Assembly: GCA_024362935.1 (NCBI GenBank)
Contig: JANCRA010000004.1
Span: 26,713,121-26,777,120 of the forward strand
Direction: 5' to 3'
Source of the DNA: Setophaga petechia
Taxonomy: Eukaryota; Chordata; Aves; Passeriformes; Parulidae
DNA length: 64,000 nt
Part shown: positions 26,324 to 38,335 of the stretch, piece after piece
How the letters are laid out: every line of letters starts with the position of its first letter
Position numbering within the stretch: the stretch's first letter is position 1
The notes under the pieces: model-generated
The model's input: the letters and a program-made list of their open reading frames with translations, nothing else
The model's database searches: none
What the model was told of the DNA's origin: nothing
Made by a program: the position numbers and the translations under genes

Positions 26324-26584
26324 CCAAGGGAGTATTTCTGGGAGTCAGTCTGCAAGTGTGGTAAAAGCTACATCAGGTAATACAGATAGATGCATGTGTT
26401 ATTTGGTTATTTGGAAAGGGATCTAAAAGACAGCTATCAAAGGATGCTAGTTATACGGCCTTTTGTGATGCTGATTATGCTCAGAAGTATAGCTAAACTC
26501 AGGGGTTATCTTTGCTTTCTTACTTAGCACACTGACATCTAGCTTTCCCTGTCTGCTCAATATGAAAGGGACAAATGCAACTTC

Positions 26585-27240
26585 ATAGATTCATAGAATA
26601 TGCTGAGATGGAAAGGACCTATTAGGATCATTCAACTCTTGGCCATGTGCAGAACAGCCCAAGAATCACACCACATGCCTGAGAGCATTGTCGAAGCACT
26701 CCATGAGCTCTGTCTGTCCAGCTGGTGCTGTGACCACTTCCCTGGGGAGCCTGTTCCAGTGCCCAGCCACCCTCTGAGGGAAGAACCTTAGTCTAATATC
26801 CAACCTAAATCCCCCGCCCCAACGCAACCTCAGGCCATTCCTTTGGGTCCTGCCAGTGATCACCAGAGAGAAGAGGTCAGTGCCTGCCCCTCCTCTTCCC
26901 CTCCCGAGGAAATCACAGACTGCAGTGAGGTCTGTACTCTGTCTCCCCCAGGCTGAACAAACCAAGTGACCTCTGCTGCTCCTTGTAAGGCTCTCCCTCC
27001 AGATCCTCTCTTGTCCTTGTTGCCCTTCTTTGGACGCTCCCTAATAGCTTAATATCTCTTTTTTATATTTTACCAAACTGGTAGAATATTTTATCAAACT
27101 GGGGGCAGTTTTGGGTGATACAATATCTCACCCAAGGTGAGGCTACCCCAATGCAGAGCAGAGCAGGACAATCCCCTCCCTTGCCCAGCTGGTGAAACTG
27201 TGCCTGATGCACCCCAGGACAGGGTGGCATTCACACCAGA
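26585..27240 (-). mobile_element. CR1 LINE, 3' part (minus strand)
   Basis: On the minus strand this runs from the CR1 region containing GCATCAGGCACAG, through 'ctccaaagaagggcaacaagg'-like sequence, to a 3' end near plus 26585 with TATTCTATGAATCTAT, the octamer-type CR1 terminus. Landmarks on the plus strand are CCCTTGCCCAGCTGGTGA (27179), CAGAGCAGAGCAGGACAATC and TCATAGAAT at the start. It is 5'-truncated, as is usual for CR1, and holds mainly the 3' UTR. A 99-codon antisense frame inside it is not a gene. There is no poly(A) tail, as expected for CR1. Confidence 0.95.
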
Positions 27241-27359
27241 AAACTTGGGAATTTTAAAGAGAGAGAAAATTTGTTAGGCAGTGAGAAGAGCTCCTTCAGA
27301 CTTTCCTGTCTGTTTCTACATGAGAGATTTTCTTAGGACTGGTACTAGCACAAGCAAAA

Positions 27360-27421
27360 CTTGTATTATATATTTAATATATAGATATATATATCTATAT
27401 ATAGCTCTATATATATATTTA
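27360..27421. repeat. (TA)-rich tract with 26-bp perfect palindrome
   Basis: The tract is almost entirely A/T. Bases 27377-27402 form a perfect palindrome centred between 27389 and 27390, with the only G/C pair at 27384/27395. It directly abuts the SINE that follows. Confidence 0.85.
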
Positions 27422-27562
27422 AACTAGCCCAGTTTGGTTGGAGCCTGGTGCTAGTAACATCAGGGTGGTGGGTTTGATCCTTGTATGGGCCATTCACTTA
27501 AGAGTTGGATTTGATCATTCTTCTGGTTCCCTTCAAACTCAGAATTTTCTGTGATGCTTTGA
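27422..27562 (+). mobile_element. tRNA-Ile/CR1 SINE (TguSINE1-like)
   Basis: Bases 27424-27492 align with a vertebrate tRNA-Ile. The A-box-like TAGCCCAGTTTGG starts at 27425, GGTGCTAGTAAC covers the anticodon arm, and the B-box-like GGTTTGATCC lies at 27471-27480, followed by GTATGGGCCA. The rest (27493-27562) is a CR1-like tail with GAGTTGGATTTGATCAT, CCCTTCAAACTCAGAAT and a final TCTGTGATGCTTTGA, matching the layout of the CR1 end at 54.7 kb. This head-tail composition is that of TguSINE1, a SINE known from passerine birds and mobilised by CR1. The promoter boxes carry C-to-T type changes, so the copy is old and probably inactive. There is no intact tRNA gene here: the acceptor 5' arm is lost into the TA tract. 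Confidence 0.88.
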
Positions 27563-29476
27563 ACCTTGCAAGACTTAGAAAGATTGAGAAAGTCAAATAA
27601 TATAACTGTCAGCATAAAGCCCATCACTACAGGTAAAATACAAGTAAGGGCACACAATAAGTGTTTCTACCAAGTCGTCAAAATATAAGAAAGCCTTACT
27701 AGGCCAAATAATTTCAAATGTTAGGAGAAGAAAATTCAGACTGCATTTTAAAAACAAATGAGTCAACTGTGAGAAGTGAGAGAACTCATAAGAATATCTT
27801 CCTGGTGTGAAACCAGACCCATCAGTACAATGCAAAGTGAAAAGTTTGGGGAATACACAGATGTCGGTATACAGGGGATTAAATTTAATATTTGAATTAG
27901 GCTACAAAGGCATTAATCTCTTCACTGACTCCAAGGACACTTAGGCCGCTTCATCTCTGAACCTTTTTGTCTGCTAAAGTGACAAGTGTCAATACATATA
28001 TCCCACCAACTTCAACATATTCACAAAATCTGATTTCTGAGGCTGTTATTTCACTTCTATAACAAAGAATTGCCTTATTTTTTGGAAAATTTTTCAATAT
28101 TCTTACAGAGCAAATTACATAAAGATGCCATGGCTATTATTTATTTAATCACAGGAATGAACAAGTGATTATTCAGGTGTACTTAGCTATTCTGCTATCA
28201 TTTGAAAAACAGCAATACTGCTGAAGTTTGCAATAAGAACTTCAATGCTTATCCTTCAACCAGTGGCAGCAGACATCCAGCCTAGATGAAATGAGATCTG
28301 CTGTATGAATCTGGTTATTAAGAAACTGGGATTTTTTTTTTTGTTTTAGTCAGATTTCTTTACATCACTGATCAGCTAAACGCAGGGGGCTAGACCTAAC
28401 AGTCAGTTTGATATTTCAGATGCTCAGTCCCTTCAAGAGTTCCAACATTTTCATGAATTTGCTGGAAAATTCAAGTGCTGGAGTAAGTGTAAATGCATTA
28501 GACTAGTAAGTCTGTGAGGTACTTACCCTGGATTTATCAAATTAATAAAATCTTAATAAGTAGAGAACTTCCATTTCGAACATTTTTGAAGAAAGACTGA
28601 ATTCACTTCAACAAGGAATTATGAAGGGTTCATTTCAGTTTAGAGAAGCTGGTCCTTTAGGAAAGTTAAACAAAGAAAATTGTGTCAGGCAAGCTGCGTA
28701 TTGATAGATAGTAATATGTATTTAATTGACAGTTTTAAAAAATGTGCATTTTCAATGCATAGTCTAGACACATTCAAGAGCAAATCCAGGGAACAAGTTT
28801 GGACAATGATTAGAGGAGCAAAGACATAAGGGTTGGTAGTTCATTTTTTTTCTCCTGAACTGAAGACATAAGTAATTGACATTTGTATATGGTCTGGAAT
28901 CACATCAAAAAAGTGACAGGATTTCCTGGGACGAGTCCATCTGAAAAGAGGATGTAAACTGCCTTTATTTTTGTCTCTTGTTACCTTAGGTCCCAGATTA
29001 AATAAGCTAAAGAGATGAGACAAGAAGACTTGTTTCACAATTTTCTTTCTCGCTATGCGAAGGACGAGTTCCCTTTTGCTCAGACAGCTGCCACAGAGGA
29101 GATTCCTGGGTGAGAAATTGCTCTGTTTACTCAGCCTGAAAATGACCACTCTCCTGTCTACCTCTAGCCCATTGTTAATCAACCATCTCAAACAGGGAAA
29201 CAAACTGGAGGATCACTTTCCCTCTTCATGCCAACATACATTTGTACCCACTTAAAACCTGTCTGGGATGCTTGTGTGACCCAACCTACTGGCAACAGAA
29301 ACATGGCACAGTCTTTCACAATCTGGTTATCTGTCAATTAATAGACTTAGATTATAGTCTTTGTTAAAGTGAAGAAAAAAATCAGTGTTTATCAGTGTTT
29401 GTTTATTTCACAAATTTCATTAGGTAATTAGATGACCATTTTTTTTTCTAGTTAAGAAGGAGGAAAGCAATCAGAA

Positions 29477-29558
29477 TTACTGTGACTGAGCTGCTTAGAG
29501 ACTGTTAATTAACCACATTACTGTGAACAAGCTGCTTAGAAAGTATTAATTAACTGCA
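29477..29558 (+). repeat. 41-bp imperfect tandem duplication
   Basis: Two adjacent copies (29477-29517 and 29518-29558) share TTACTGTGA, AGCTGCTTAGA and TTAATTAA with a few substitutions between them. Confidence 0.85.
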
Positions 29559-32500
29559 TTAAGATTTCGATACAAAGTTTCATAGCTGTACTGACTAGAT
29601 AGTTTTGGACGGTTTACAATCCTTCAAAGTTCTGCAGTCTATGTGCCACACAGAGAGTTTGCCCTGACAGTTTGCCTCCATGGGTGTGAGGAATGCTGTC
29701 AGCATGAGCAAGGCATAGGTGTCAGCTTTGACCAGCCCTACAAAGAGCTGATTAAGGCATGCTCCGAGCCTTGACAGCCAACAGGCTTTGCCTAACTTCA
29801 GTAAACAAACTGAGGTGAAGCTGGTTTGGTCAGCTGGAGCTTCCAGAGGTGTCAGAGGCAACCAATTAAATCAGAGCAAAAGATGCCTTATTAGCCTTTT
29901 TGTACTAGTACAGCCAATACAGGTTATTCTTACCCTACTGAAATCAACCTTCAAAACAGCTTGCTCATACTGAGATTAGCACAGATAACATGCTCTGAAT
30001 TTTATTGAGACAGGAGACCAACCAAGATTTCCATACATCGTAAGCATACCAGAAAAATTTGTGTGCAGCCACTATAAATGAAAGAAAGACTAATATTTGA
30101 GTCAGCTTTCCTGTTCTGAAAATGAAATAGAGAGGAAAATGAAATGCCCACACGGGGGAGTTATTGCAGAATAGTTAGGCCTGCTTCTCTGTTAAAACAA
30201 GCACTCCCAGTCTTTGTAAAGAACCATCAAACTGACAGTGGTATGAAACAGAACAGTATTATTCCCTGTAAACAAAGCACTGGGCAGCTCTCGTTTGTGT
30301 CTTCTTCAGGTTTGTCTAGATCACTCTTTCTTCCACATAGGTGAATAATAGTGACAAACACACAATATAGAGTAAAAGTTCTTAATGTCTAAATATGACC
30401 TGAATGTGCCCGTGAAAATTGTTTCACACTTATTGAGAAAGTCATAATTCTTAAAAAAACCCTGTGTATAGCTATGTTTGGATATCAGCTTCTGATTGAG
30501 CAAGAATTTTGAAAAGAGCCTAGTACCATCTATCATTGTTAAAATTTCAGACAACATAAACTGGAAGTGACATGTAGCTGAAAGGAACTTCACAGAGTTT
30601 GCTCTGAACACAATAGAGCTGGCTGTAGCTGTTCAAACGGCTCTCCTCATATCCAAGAGTCAGAAGCATGCAGGCACTCATCTGCCAGGGCACTTTGAAT
30701 GCCCCAGGCAAAACAATGATGCAATAGATATTGTATGTCCTCAAATCAAAATCAAAAACATGTCATCTTCGCTGGATAATTCCAAACAGGAATAAAGGCA
30801 TGCAGCAAGAAAATGCACAGCAGATTTTACTTTTTAAAACACCACTGTGGCAGGAAAGAGAAGCCTCATAACTATGGAGAAATAGAAAAAAGTAGGCCAT
30901 AGAACAGTTCTACAACTGGTAGGCATCAGTGAGATATAGACAAATCTCTGGAGAACTGAATACTTAGGCATGAGCAATTTAGGAAAAGACGAATTTTAGG
31001 CACTCAGATCTTACATTTTGTGCATTATAAATCAAAATCACTTCAGCATTTATGTGATAGTCCACAGATGAATAAGATTTTTTGGCTCTGCAAAGAGATA
31101 ATCTACAGTTTATTAGTGTTCTGAAAGTGAGCAAGCAAATGAAGATCACTCTGAGACTGGAAAGGCATGCCAAGAGTTTTCATGTCTTTGAAAATGAAAG
31201 CAAAATTTAGAGTGTACAATATTTACATTTAATATCAAAACTTATGACAATGATTAAAAAAACAAACAAGCGCTTGCTCTCCAAAGTAACATAATCACCT
31301 CTGACAGATAAATCATCAACTTTCCTGATATTCCTAGCAGGAATATGATACACCTTTGGTGTTCCTGAATGGTTGAAGCTGATGTTTATAAATCATATAA
31401 ACTTGTATTGCTACTGGGTAGCAAGATTTGTGATTTCATTCATTTGCTGAAATGTTTGAGATTTTTGCACTCTGAAAAACTCATGAAGCAATGTGCTGCA
31501 TTGATCTAATAAAAAGTCAGTTGATTGCTCACATTTGCCTTAGCTCTTTCCTGAATAAAAGTCAGAAATGTGTATTCAGCAAGAAAAGACGAGAAAGACT
31601 TTAGATGCTTTGACAGAATTTACCCATTGTATGAAAAGATATTATTCAGGTAGTGCAACTTTTAGCTGAAGATAGTAAAGCTTGTTTTGAAATGTTGATT
31701 GCAGACATTTCCAAACCACATTTTAAAACAAGCACAACAAAAAATCATACCACTTACAAGGCCTGAGTGCAGAAAACATTTCACTGACACATTAGGTATT
31801 TATGGTATAAAATTATCCAACCAGCTTCTTTCTAGGGGAATGAATCCAAGTACATGTTTCTGATCCCATTGTTATGAACAGATTTGTCATTCACTCTGGA
31901 TAGACCAGAGCTTATCTCAGAGTGCTCACTGTCTCAGTGGAATGTTGTGTCATAAGGATCACTGAAAATCCCCCCATTATATAACTTTGATATGTGCCTA
32001 CTCGGTGACAAAACTTCTAAAAATCCTTCCTCCTAATGTGACATCCAAATGATAGCCCAGTTAGACAGATAGACTAAATCTCGTGTCCATTGGTGCGTAA
32101 AGTCTCAGAGAAGATGGGTCCAGCCCAATTATATCACAGAAGCTATGGAAACAGAGATAAGGTCAGAAATTTAGGGTGTGTAACAGCACATATGGCCAAT
32201 TGTTTAATGATGGCCTGATCCAGAGATAGTTAAAGTCCATGAACAGACATATGGCATTTGCAGGACATCAGTAGAACTACTATTTTATTCATATTTTTTC
32301 TTCTTCTTAACATAGAGGAGATAGAGCTTTTCTAATTTTAACTATTGGTTAAAAGTAACAAAACTCTTCTTAAACTCTTTGCTACTTTTAGCCTAACTTT
32401 GAAAAATCTGCTTTAGTTGTCTGTGAAAATTTCTATTGTTGCAGCTGAGAAATATATGTGAAATTTAGTTCATCTGGTTGCTAATGAAGTGTTAGACTAC

Positions 32501-32746
32501 CACTCTTACTCATATTCTGGCTTAGCTCATATTTATTTTAGTATAGAAATAGCAAAGGGATTAATACATTTAAACCAGCCTTATTTGTCTAACAATGCTG
32601 TTCTGCTGTGTGAGCCATCATGCTTTTCAGCTAGAAGCTATGTAAAAACAGGAATAATTTTAAAAAGTTTAAAAATGAATGCTGGTTCTTTATTTTGGAG
32701 TAAGTAAAGGTTTTTCAAATCAAGATCTATCCTGTAACTACTGACT

Positions 32747-32774
32747 GAAGGGCAGTGATTGAAGGACAGTGATT
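32747..32774 (+). repeat. 14-bp tandem duplication
   Basis: GAAGGGCAGTGATT followed directly by GAAGGACAGTGATT, one mismatch. Confidence 0.85.
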
Positions 32775-32866
32775 GAATCCATAGGAATAACCAGATTCAA
32801 AGAGCATGACTGCATGTCTCTGACATGCAGTGCCCTTCTTTAGAGAACAAGAAGATGTTCTCTGGA

Positions 32867-32915
32867 GGACTTCCAAAGGTTTGTCTCCACCAAGGGGACT
32901 TCCAAAGGTGTCTCC
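32867..32915 (+). repeat. Short direct duplication (GGACTTCCAAAGG)
   Basis: GGACTTCCAAAGG followed by a GTCTCC word occurs at 32867 and again at 32896, period about 29 bases. Confidence 0.8.
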
Positions 32916-33324
32916 TTGTGTCTGCTGGTGGACATTTTGTGCTACATGGTGCTCCAAGGCTGACCATGATTTAGTTTGACTGGATATCACTTGCAGTGAG
33001 CTTCAGCCAAGGCAGTAGAGATTTTTCATGGGCAAAATAATAATACGAAGCACTCCTGTGATTCTCAACTAAGATGGCCAGCTGGAAACACACTGTTGGG
33101 GTGAAACTGCTATTCTCCTGGAAGTGTAAAGGACAGACTTTTCTCCAGCAGAAATTGAAATCCCTGCTTGTATGGAGAATGTCTTCTCAGTTAGGTGCTT
33201 TAGGGTTAGGCTTTGAAGCCTGTACTACTGATAAATAATCTTCTTTTACAGACAGTAGAAAGAAGTGAGCATCCTTTAGAGAGTTCATCTCTTTCTAAGA
33301 CAGATGGCTAAGACAAGTTTTCTT

Positions 33325-33571
33325 CTTCAAGAAGAAATTTTCTACTCAGGAAGGAACTCTTTATTTTACTGTGAGGGTGGTAAGGCACTGGCATGGGTTT
33401 CCCAGAGAAATTGTGGATGCTCCATCCCAGAGATTGCTCAAGGCCAGACTGGATGGTGCCCTGAGCAACATCAAATGTGTCTGTCTCCATGGCAGGGGGA
33501 TTGGACCTACAGGCTCTTTAAGGTCACTTCCAGACCAGGCCAGTCCATGATTCTGTTCTATGACTCTATGA
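33325..33571 (+). mobile_element. CR1 LINE 3' end (plus strand)
   Basis: Contains the CR1 3' UTR landmarks in order: GTGAGGGTGGTAAGGCACTGG, GGATGCTCCATCCCAGAGAT, AAGGCCAGACTGGATGGTGC, CCATGGCAGGGGGATTGGA and TTTAAGGTCACTTCCAGACC. It ends in ATTCTGTTCTATGACTCTATGA. It is strongly 5'-truncated and has no poly(A) tail. Frames through it are incidental. Confidence 0.95.
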
Positions 33572-36500
33572 AGTTATCTTATTTTTCTTATTTGCCTTTT
33601 GGTGAAGCCAGGGTGAGTTGTGATCAAGTTTAAACTTTTTGAAACTTTAATTTCTTCAGTTGAAAAGGGTGACTCCCATATATAATACAAGAGACAAAAA
33701 CCATTAGTGTGTTTGGGACATATGGGGTAGTGGAATGTCAAGGGGTAATGTGGCTGGGGAGATTTTTGTAGATTTAATTTGATTCTTCAACATGATTAAA
33801 TAGACTCCTCTGGTTTCCAGTGTGAGCATAAACAGACCAAAGTAAGGAGGAGCTTCACCTTCAAACAACCTTGTAAATCAACATTTGGGTTAATGACTGG
33901 TGTCACTCATGGGCTGTCACAGTCACATTTTCTTTCTTTTCACAAAGTGCCTGCGAACCCACTTTGCTTGCACATGCACAGATTAGCCCACAGGAATTGC
34001 TGATGACTCTCTTCCTCATTTTTCGTGGATATTAAGTAGTGAGCAGCTACGACCAGTTTCTTTCCCAGTATGTCTGTCTGGGCTGAGAGACTTTCTCCTC
34101 CTCCTCTTGGAGCCCTTTCTTTCTTTGTTTAGGCAGTTTCTTTGTGTGGCTAATCTTCAACATGCTTCACCTACTTCCCATTCTCCTGCCTGCAGCCTAA
34201 GGCAATTACCTCAATCCAGCTGGGATAAAGAAAGCAGAGGTTCTTCGTTAACCAATAGAACAGCTTAGTAATGATCACATTTCTTCTGAAATAAATGATT
34301 GTTTGTATAATATTAACCCTCCTGACATAAATTAAGCCTGGATAGTGCAAAAAATGGCTCAGTGAAAAAAACCAAATTCCTTGTATTCTGTTTAGTAAAC
34401 AGGGGAACATCAAAATATTTATACAACTCTTATTATGTTGCTTTTAATCTTACTAAAACGACCTTTAAAATGGAGAGTAAGCCTCATTTCAGTAAAATGA
34501 TCACAAAGAATTAATTAGCAAAGAAATAAACACAGCTCTTCCATGGCCACTGGGAACAAATATATCAAGAGCACTTAAGTGCTGGTATATAATCTTTCTC
34601 CTAGGCAAGAAGATCTCAGTATAAGAGGGGCTGGAATAAACAAACAAAAAAGGTTCATTTTCTTTATCCTGAAATATTTGTTAGACTGGCCAATGATGTC
34701 AGAAGGCAACATTCAGTACACCATTAGTTTGCCAGTAACTAAATCATTAAACTGTAATTTGTGTCAGAGACAGGAGAGCTTGAAAATGAACTGTTTAATT
34801 GTATAGTAAATTCTTAAAGTAAACAGCAATCAGCTAGTCTTCATTCTTTCTGATATTCTCTGCAATTAATACCATAATATTAGTGCTTGATATCCTTTAG
34901 TAGGCTTTTCTTCTCTTAATTAATTAATATTAAAAATAAATGTATGCAGAGACAGACCTTAAGGTAAATTCTTACAGTATTTAAATTAGTTTTAAATGGT
35001 CCTTGCTTGCAGAGACCAGCTGGAAGAGAAAGGGCTTGGGCCACAAACTTTTGAAATATGACTCTTTAAGGGAAACCAAACTTCAGAATCGTACGTTAGA
35101 TTGATTTTCAGCATTCTAAGTCCTGTCATGTGGAACCAATTTAATGGCCTAGACCTCAGAAGGGGGCCAAAGGCAGAGCACCAGTGGAGGTGATGGCTGT
35201 CTCTGGTAGTTAGGTTTAATAAGGAAAAAATCTCATTGTTAAGTTGCATGTTCTGTGTGATTTTCATCTGCTGGCAGCAGTCCAGTGTAACAAAAGCTAT
35301 GAAATGGCCTGCTTACAGTTAAATGCCTGAGCACATATTTCTAGAAGACATGTTTTGTTACATTACATCTTAATCTCCACAATCTTCACATTGGAATGGT
35401 ATCCTCCCCCATCCCCTTTCATATTTAATCCTGAGGACCCTTTCTCAGGATTTCTAAAAGTGGAAACAGAGGAGGAATCACAGCTGGAAGAAACCATACT
35501 GCTGCACGTGTGAAAAAAGGAATGAAAGATGGAGAAAAAGAGTGTTTGTTGTTGAGCAATTTCCATGATTTGTCAGGATAGGGTAGTCACAGCTTGATTA
35601 GTCCTTTGAGGTACACAGGGTATTTGATTTTCATTCAGCTGAGGAGGAGAGACTCCTTTCAAAAAGAAGGCCTTGAGATTCAGAAATGCCTGGTCACCTC
35701 TACACGAAGTAGCCTCAGTTACATGAACTTCTGTCTAGAATATTATGAAATCACTTTTTTCAACTCCAGAAAAATGAACAGAGCATTTGCTCATCCTCTT
35801 AAAATATGGTTTCAAAAGGGAGCAAATTATCAGATGTCAGCTCAATGGCTAGAGGATTTTGTTTGGTGGATTTCTGTCTTGGCTGCTTTCAGGAAATTCA
35901 AATCCCTGCTGCCCATGAAGATGCCAAAATTGTTACGCAAACTCTTTAATGTTGTATCACTGCAACAGCTTCATAAGATAAAATTATTGAGAGGACTAAA
36001 TCAGGAAAATACCTGAGTGCTCTGGGAGACCATACGATGGCACTCAGGAAGGAGAGTTTTCATGCCCAGAAGTGGCTTTGAGTGCAGGAGAGCAAACGTA
36101 GCCTAACATGTACAAAACCCATACTTAGGAAACATGTTAAATTGACTAAGTAACCAGTAATTTTGTAAGTTTTTTCTGTTCTAGGAAAGTAGAAGATCTT
36201 ATTGTGGTGAGACAAGAGCCCAGAGAGGTGGCAAATGTGCGGTGAGTGGAAATCTCAGGTTTAAGGAAAAGACCTGTCTTTGACAGAACCTTTAGAAGGC
36301 ATCAGTACTGCAAAATCCAGCTTAAAGATCAGATTTGAAGCAAGACAAGCTCAATCTAGAAGTGCCTTTTTTCAGTAGAGTGTTGCTAAAGAAGTTTTTT
36401 CATCTTTGCAATCATGGTTAACAGTAATGCATCTATAAAAAATAATAGAAGAATTGTTCTGTTCAAGCAATCTTTTCTTGCCTTTAAATCCCTAACTTTA

Positions 36501-38145
36501 GAACTACAGGGTGAAAATTTACAGCCTTGTGATTTTGCTTAGTGGTAATGGAATGCACAGGTTTAGACACAACAACAAGTAAATCTTGCTCTAAAAGCCA
36601 CCTTCACTTCTCTTTTGATTAACTTTAGCATCTTGAACATTATACTAACAATAGTACTCTGTTACTTAGCATGGTTATTTGCTCTACAGGAGCAAGTAAT
36701 TCCTGGTATTGAAGTCTCGGGAAAACTCAGTAGGAAGTGGGATGATGGCATTCATGTCATTAAAAAGCCTAGTGGAGAGCCATGAAAATGAAAATTTCAT
36801 TTCATTTTGAAAGGGTCCTTCAAAAACAGGAGAAATTATCATTTTTGATTAAAAATCCCTTCATCAAAATATAATCGTTTTGCTAAACATACAAACCCCT
36901 TTGTCTTTATGTTCTGGTGGAGGATGACAGATTGATGTTTTAAAGATGTTAGTGGCAATCAATTTTGCTTAAGCTTGAATGGGAGTTTGCACACTGTTTT
37001 GATGAGTGCTGAGAACTAACTAGCTTATGACAAACCTGTTTTGGCATCGAGATTGCAAGTTTGTAATATATCTGTTGGTGGCTTTTCTAATGAGAAAAGT
37101 GGAGATAACTTGTAACATCTGGCACCTTTTTAACAAACCTACAAAGATGAAATTTTTTTATCTTTAGCACCAGGTGGAACTCCATGACTTAGAAGATTAA
37201 GCAAAACGCTTATAGTAGTCAAACCACTTATCCCCTAAGCATTAGACATAAGCATGTGGCTAATGCTGGTCTTGGAAGGATATGGATAGGGAGTCCTTTG
37301 AGGGCACAGAAAGTAACCACATGTTGAAAAACAGCAGAGATGGACTTGCTGCTCTATTTGTCTTAACATTGGGCAACCTTGAACTATGTTTCCCCCTAAT
37401 CCAGGGAAAAAAAGGGGAAATCTAAGCCAAAAGCTTTGTAATGCTGTAATAAGTATAACTTTGTGTAATTTCAGAGTCCTGTTACTCTCTGCCAATCAGG
37501 GTCATAGTGACACATGATTGAACCCCTGGTTCTGAGGCTACAATGAGATGCATTATGGTGGGGAAATTAACATTGGAAAATTAAATGCTTGGGGATTTTA
37601 AAGCCTTCTACATTAAATGGGAAAGTTCCATTTCCTCCAAGTCGTAAACACTCTTTGAGCAAAGAGATGTTCCAGCACACAGTTTTCAAAGAAAACCCTG
37701 ACCTGACTGAAGTCTGTGGGAGGCCTGCCATGAAGGTCACTGCAGATGAGCCTGGGAGTTCTCATTAAAGAAGAGCAGCTTTAGTCCTGCCGTCCCTGAA
37801 AACCTCTCTTTCTTCCTTGTTCTGCAAAAACCCTCTCAACATTGATGGCTTATTCAGCTTGTAAATCTGTATATAGGCAGCAGATATTTGCTCATGATTA
37901 AAAATATGATATCCTCTCTCCTTATGTGTGTGTATGTCTGTGTGCTTGTGTGATCTGAGAAACAGATTGTCACTGGATCAGAACTCCCACAGACATGACA
38001 TGCTGAGGGATGATCCAAAGTGTCCCCTTTTCTCCAGATCATGAGCTGCTGGCACATATTGATCTAATTCTGAACAGCAACTGCTTAAAAACACAATTGA
38101 CAGATAAACATGTCAACAACGTATCAAAGCTGAACATGTCTAGAG
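33572..38145. other. Non-coding stretch, nothing recognised
   Basis: AT-rich. The 140-codon plus frame at 35594-36016 is the second longest in the window but has no recognisable domain and no flanking splice pattern I can support. A TG-rich stretch (TATGTGTGTGTATGTCTGTGTGC) lies at 37924-37951. Confidence 0.5.
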
Positions 38146-38335
38146 CAGTAGTTCTCAGCCTGTGGACTGCAAAACTGTGGGGGACTGAAGTCTGCTTTTA
38201 AAGGGTCAGTGAAGTGTGACAAAAGAAAGCAAATCTGTAAATGCTTTATAACAATCAGTGTTGAAGAAGTTGGTCTATTTTCCAACTGGGAATTTTTCTG
38301 ACATTCATGTGTTGGAAGGATATTGAAAACTACTG
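38146..38335. mobile_element. Non-autonomous hAT-like (Charlie-type) DNA transposon
   Basis: The element starts CAGTAGTTCTCA at 38146 and ends TGAAAACTACTG at 38335. The end, reverse-complemented, reads CAGTAGTTTTCA, so the 12-base termini match at 11 positions and fit the hAT/Charlie CAGNGGTTCTCA type. The flanking octamers are GTCTAGAG (left) and AACTAGAA (right), 5 of 8 identical, as expected of an aged 8-bp hAT target duplication. At 190 bp there is no room for a transposase, so this is a MITE-like derivative. No coding capacity; orientation is arbitrary. Confidence 0.65.

Larger units (their letters stand above)
27563..33324. other. Long non-coding stretch with small duplications
   Basis: No exon or transposon recognised over nearly 6 kb. 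The 41-bp duplication at 29.5 kb and the short ones at 32.75-32.92 kb are listed separately. Frames of 88-120 codons (for example antisense 28841-29203) show no domain. Confidence 0.5.

Noticed and set aside
26666..26965. 99-codon antisense frame with Arg/Gly-rich sequence
   Set aside because: Lies entirely inside the CR1 3' UTR and is explained by that repeat.
27424..27492. A tRNA-Ile gene
   Set aside because: The 5' acceptor arm is missing, the B box is mutated and it is fused to a CR1 tail; it is the head of a SINE.
35594..36016. 140-codon plus-strand frame
   Set aside because: No domain, no splice pattern, no GC or codon shift relative to the surroundings; within chance for 64 kb on six frames.
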